The notes under the pieces were generated by a model. That model searched no databases. It was not told where the DNA came from and saw only the letters and a program-made list of their open reading frames with translations. Positions 61,312 to 64,000 of a stretch of 64,000 bases of DNA are shown piece after piece. The DNA lies in assembly GCA_026008535.1 (NCBI GenBank), contig BRKX01000019.1:31314977-31378976 (forward strand). The letters are read 5' to 3'. A program made the position numbers and the translations under genes. Position 1 is the stretch's first letter; every line of letters begins with the position of its first letter. Origin of the DNA: Perilla frutescens. Lineage: Eukaryota > Streptophyta > Magnoliopsida > Lamiales > Lamiaceae.

Positions 61312-61644
61312 GTAACTAGTGTTTGTGCTGTCATTATGATTTAAATTGTATGATTGAATGAGGCTGCACAATTTTTTTTTATATGTGGTATTCATGTTCC
61401 TCTATATCTTCCTGTCTTTCCGTTGCATCCATGTGAAGTTGAACTAAATTGAAAAATTCACATGAATTGTGTTGTTTTGTATCATGAATATCTAAAATGA
61501 TAGCTGCTCGCCTCTTTACATGCTCATAAGCTTGTTTCTCCATAAAATAAATGAACTAAAAACAGCACAAATCTAGAGCCGAAAACAACAGAAAATGATC
61601 TTATACCAAAATGAACAATAAATCATTGGTTCAATCTCTAACAG

Positions 61645-63057
61645 TTAATACTGAGCCCTGATCTCCTTGCCCTTGAGGAAATCAATTAGACTCGGTAGGG
61701 AAATAACAGCATCCTCACTCTTCATGAGCTCTCCAGCAACTTCAGCCGGCGTCGCCTGAACTTTCTCGAGCAGCTCTCCGATTACCGGAAAGAGCGAGTG
61801 GTCCTCTATCCTCAGATAGGTGCAAGCAAGTATCTTGAAGCCACTGAATGTGCAATAAGACATCTCCAGCTGCACGTCCATCCGACCCGGTCGGAGCAGT
61901 GCCGGATCCAACCGGTTCTTGTGATTGGTGGTGAACACTATGATCCTTTCATCCCCACAGCTGGACCACAGCCCATCAATGAAGTTCAGTAGCCCAGATA
62001 AAGTTATCTGTGAACCATTGTTAGTTTAACATTTAGTATAGTTTGTGAGAGATGAAGACAGACAAGTGAGAGATAGAGAGAGAAACCTTACCTTGTCATC
62101 CTCAGGTGTTACACCCTCTGTACTCTCCCTGTTCTGCAATCCCACATTGCAATCAATATCCTCGATCACAAGTATGGATCGATTGGCAGAGCCAATCAAC
62201 AGCCTCCTCAAATCTGAATTGCATTGAACCTCCCTCAAATCCAAATCATAAACATCAAACTTGAGGTAATTAGCCATGGCTGCAACCAAACTCGACTTCC
62301 CCGTCCCCGGTGGCCCGTAGAACAAGTATCCTCGTTTCCAAGCCTTCCCAACCCTCCTGTAGTAATCCTTCCTAGTCACAAACCTATCTAGATCCTCCAT
62401 CAGCTCCCTCTTCGTGTCGGGATCCATCGCCATCGTCTGAAACGTGGCCGGATGGTTCAGAACCACAGAGCTCCAGTAATCAGTTCCACTATAGTCAACT
62501 GTGTGTAGCCTAACAGTTTTCATCTCTTCCTTCATCTCTTTCGCTTTCGCCAGAATGTAGGGCAAGTAAACTCTCAGCACATAATCTTTGTGTTTCCGGT
62601 TGAAACTCAGTTCGAGATATCGCAGCTCGGATCGGGAACTCTCATTTTTGGACGTCTGTTTGACGGCAGCGGACTGCGAAGTCCATTTGAACTGGATGCC
62701 GCCGTGGACGTCGACGATTTCTTGATTTTTGTCGACGGTGACGGCGAAGTCTTGCTCTTTGGGAGGTTTGGTCACTTTGATCCTCTGCGTTGCGCGGGAG
62801 ATTCTGGTGGCGAGGTAGACGTTGGCGGCGTCGAACATTTGGTTGGAGGTGAGGCCGTCGAATTCGTCGACGACGACGGTGAGTTGCGACGAGAGTTTGC
62901 CGCAGAGCTTTGCCAGCGACGAGCAGAAGTATGTTTGTATCTGTTCAGGAATGAGGTCGCTGGCAATGGATTTGAGGAGGATGGCGGAGGCGGCCACGGA
63001 GGCTGCCGCCGTCAGAAGTTTGTCGGAAGGCGGCAGAGATTCGTAGGAAAATCTCAT
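61645..63057 (-). CDS. AAA-ATPase, OM66/AATP1 (BCS1-like plant) type
   Basis: Two exons on the minus strand: 63057-62092 and 62007-61645, joined at DDK/ITLSGLLNFIDGLWSS, giving 442 aa. Residues 1-35 hold a membrane-anchor-like stretch (LLTAAASVAASAILLKSIA), then the AAA-associated N domain (VVDEFDGLTSNQMFDAANVY, LELSFNRKHKDYV). The ATPase core follows: Walker A GPPGTGKSS near residue 246, Walker B ILVIEDIDC near 295, and the sensor/arginine region FTTNHKNRLDPALLRPGRMD. Plant relatives sit in the mitochondrial outer membrane or ER and are stress- and salicylate-linked. Start MRFSYESL is the ATG that opens the conserved N domain; the frame extends further upstream but lacks conservation there. 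It is convergent with the SFH gene. No disruption was seen. Confidence 0.94.
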
Positions 63058-63179
63058 GACTGTGGACTTGTGGAGGTTTCTTGCCGGAGGGGAAACAGAG
63101 GTAATGTGGTAGAATGTTCGGATTTGATGAGGTCGTTGAGTTTTGGCGGCGCTTGTATGTGGTATAATAATTAGAAATA

Positions 63180-64000
63180 AGATTTTTTTTGAAGTATATT
63201 CGTAATGTTGGTGTCTTTCTAACATTTTAATATGCGTAAATTTAATGTGCACTAGGTACAAATTAAAAGGTCAATGAGTTAACCGTGTCAATAAAAAATA
63301 CTTCGAAATCCTAAAACATATCATTTAAAAGTCCAAAAGTATAACTTGTATTATTAAAAAATATCGGCCCAAAAAATAAATAAAAAAGCGATCAAAATGA
63401 GTATCAGTTGTAACATTAAAAAGTATCACTTAAAATTCAAAATATATCATTTGTATTCCTAAAAAATATCACTTGTTTTGATGATTTTTTAGTTAACGTG
63501 TACATCTTATGTACAAGAGAAGTTGCATTTTAATTTTGTTTCATAAAAAATATCATTCTGCACAATGAAAGTAAAAAAATTTAAATTTGTTTCACATTTG
63601 CCCTCATTTAAAAGTATATTCCCCATGTTTGTGTCATTTTAACATCTTAATTTTGTTTCATAAAAAAAGGTCGTTCTACACATTCGAAGTGAAAAATTCA
63701 AATTTTTTTCACATTCGTTCTCATTTAATATATTCAAACATCCATATTTAATTCATTTAATGTATTCACATTAGGGTGTTCAAGGTAAAAGTGATTTTAA
63801 AAATTGGGTAAATTACACTTCAATACCTACATTATTAGACTCATAAAAATAATATACTTTTTCAAAATTTATAAAATAGTACTTATATTTTCAAAAAAAT
63901 TATAAATCTAACATTTGATCAATTTTACAGTCTAAAACGTAATTTATTGTATTATAATATTTCTATTTCCCATCCATGTAAAAATAAATTCATCAATCAA
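63180..64000. other. Intergenic, AT-rich with a ~118-bp direct duplication
   Basis: No gene. AATTTTGTTTCATAAAAAA opens two similar blocks (about 63532 and 63650), each ending with TTTCACATTYG-YCTCATTTA. Text at 63185-63235 resembles the spacer between them. It may be a decayed repeat family. Confidence 0.5.

Noticed and set aside
61939..62091. Reading through the AAA-ATPase intron as one continuous exon
   Set aside because: The read-through frame ends in stops, whereas GT-AG splicing restores a complete AAA domain in phase.
62590..63174. 194-codon plus-strand frame, antisense to the AAA-ATPase
   Set aside because: It mirrors GC-biased codons of the real minus-strand exon, has no motif and runs past the gene start into unrelated sequence.

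Overview
The window is nuclear DNA of a eudicot plant. Its genes have many short GT-AG introns, the intergenic DNA is AT-rich, and nested plant transposons are abundant (Ty1/copia, Ty3/gypsy chromovirus, LINE, SINE, hAT, MULE, Helitron-like). I see no prokaryotic, organellar or viral segment and cannot fix the species.

Layout. 0-5 kb: the 3' end of a copia-type element with a 1.05-kb LTR, a decayed FAR1/MULE transposase (minus strand) and a dispersed AT-rich repeat. 5.7-10.7 kb: a complete GAUT1-type galacturonosyltransferase (10 coding exons, 683 aa, pectin synthesis). 11.5-17.4 kb: several terminal-inverted-repeat elements, one a 1,630-bp MULE with a perfect 9-bp target duplication. 18-22.5 kb: a complete BBD1-type bifunctional nuclease gene (9 coding exons, 324 aa). 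22.5-39.7 kb: no host gene recognised; a repeat graveyard with a Helitron-like element carrying a nested hAT MITE, a broken hAT transposase joined to a 5'-truncated LINE, and a gypsy gag/LTR mosaic interrupted by a second hAT MITE. 39.8-49.1 kb: one full-length chromodomain gypsy element (Tekay-like) with 1.93- and 1.97-kb LTRs, a 5-bp target duplication, eleven nonsense codons in gag-pol and an extra leader reading frame. 49.5-61.1 kb: two tandem Sec14-like (SFH) lipid-transfer genes, the first lacking most of the N-terminal module, separated by a SINE and LTR remnants. 61.6-63.1 kb: a complete AAA-ATPase gene of the OM66/AATP1 type (minus strand), tail to tail with the second SFH gene.

The five host genes act in unrelated processes (pectin backbone synthesis, defence nuclease, phosphoinositide transfer x2, mitochondrial-type AAA-ATPase) and are not a pathway cluster. 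From memory, a Sec14-like gene also lies beside BBD1 and BBD2 in Arabidopsis, so that pairing may be old microsynteny.

I found no convincing new biological system. The best leads are the truncated SFH duplicate with intact splice sites, the promoter module it shares with its full-length neighbour, and the unexplained leader reading frame of the chromovirus. All exon borders were placed by eye using GT-AG signals, reading phase and family knowledge.
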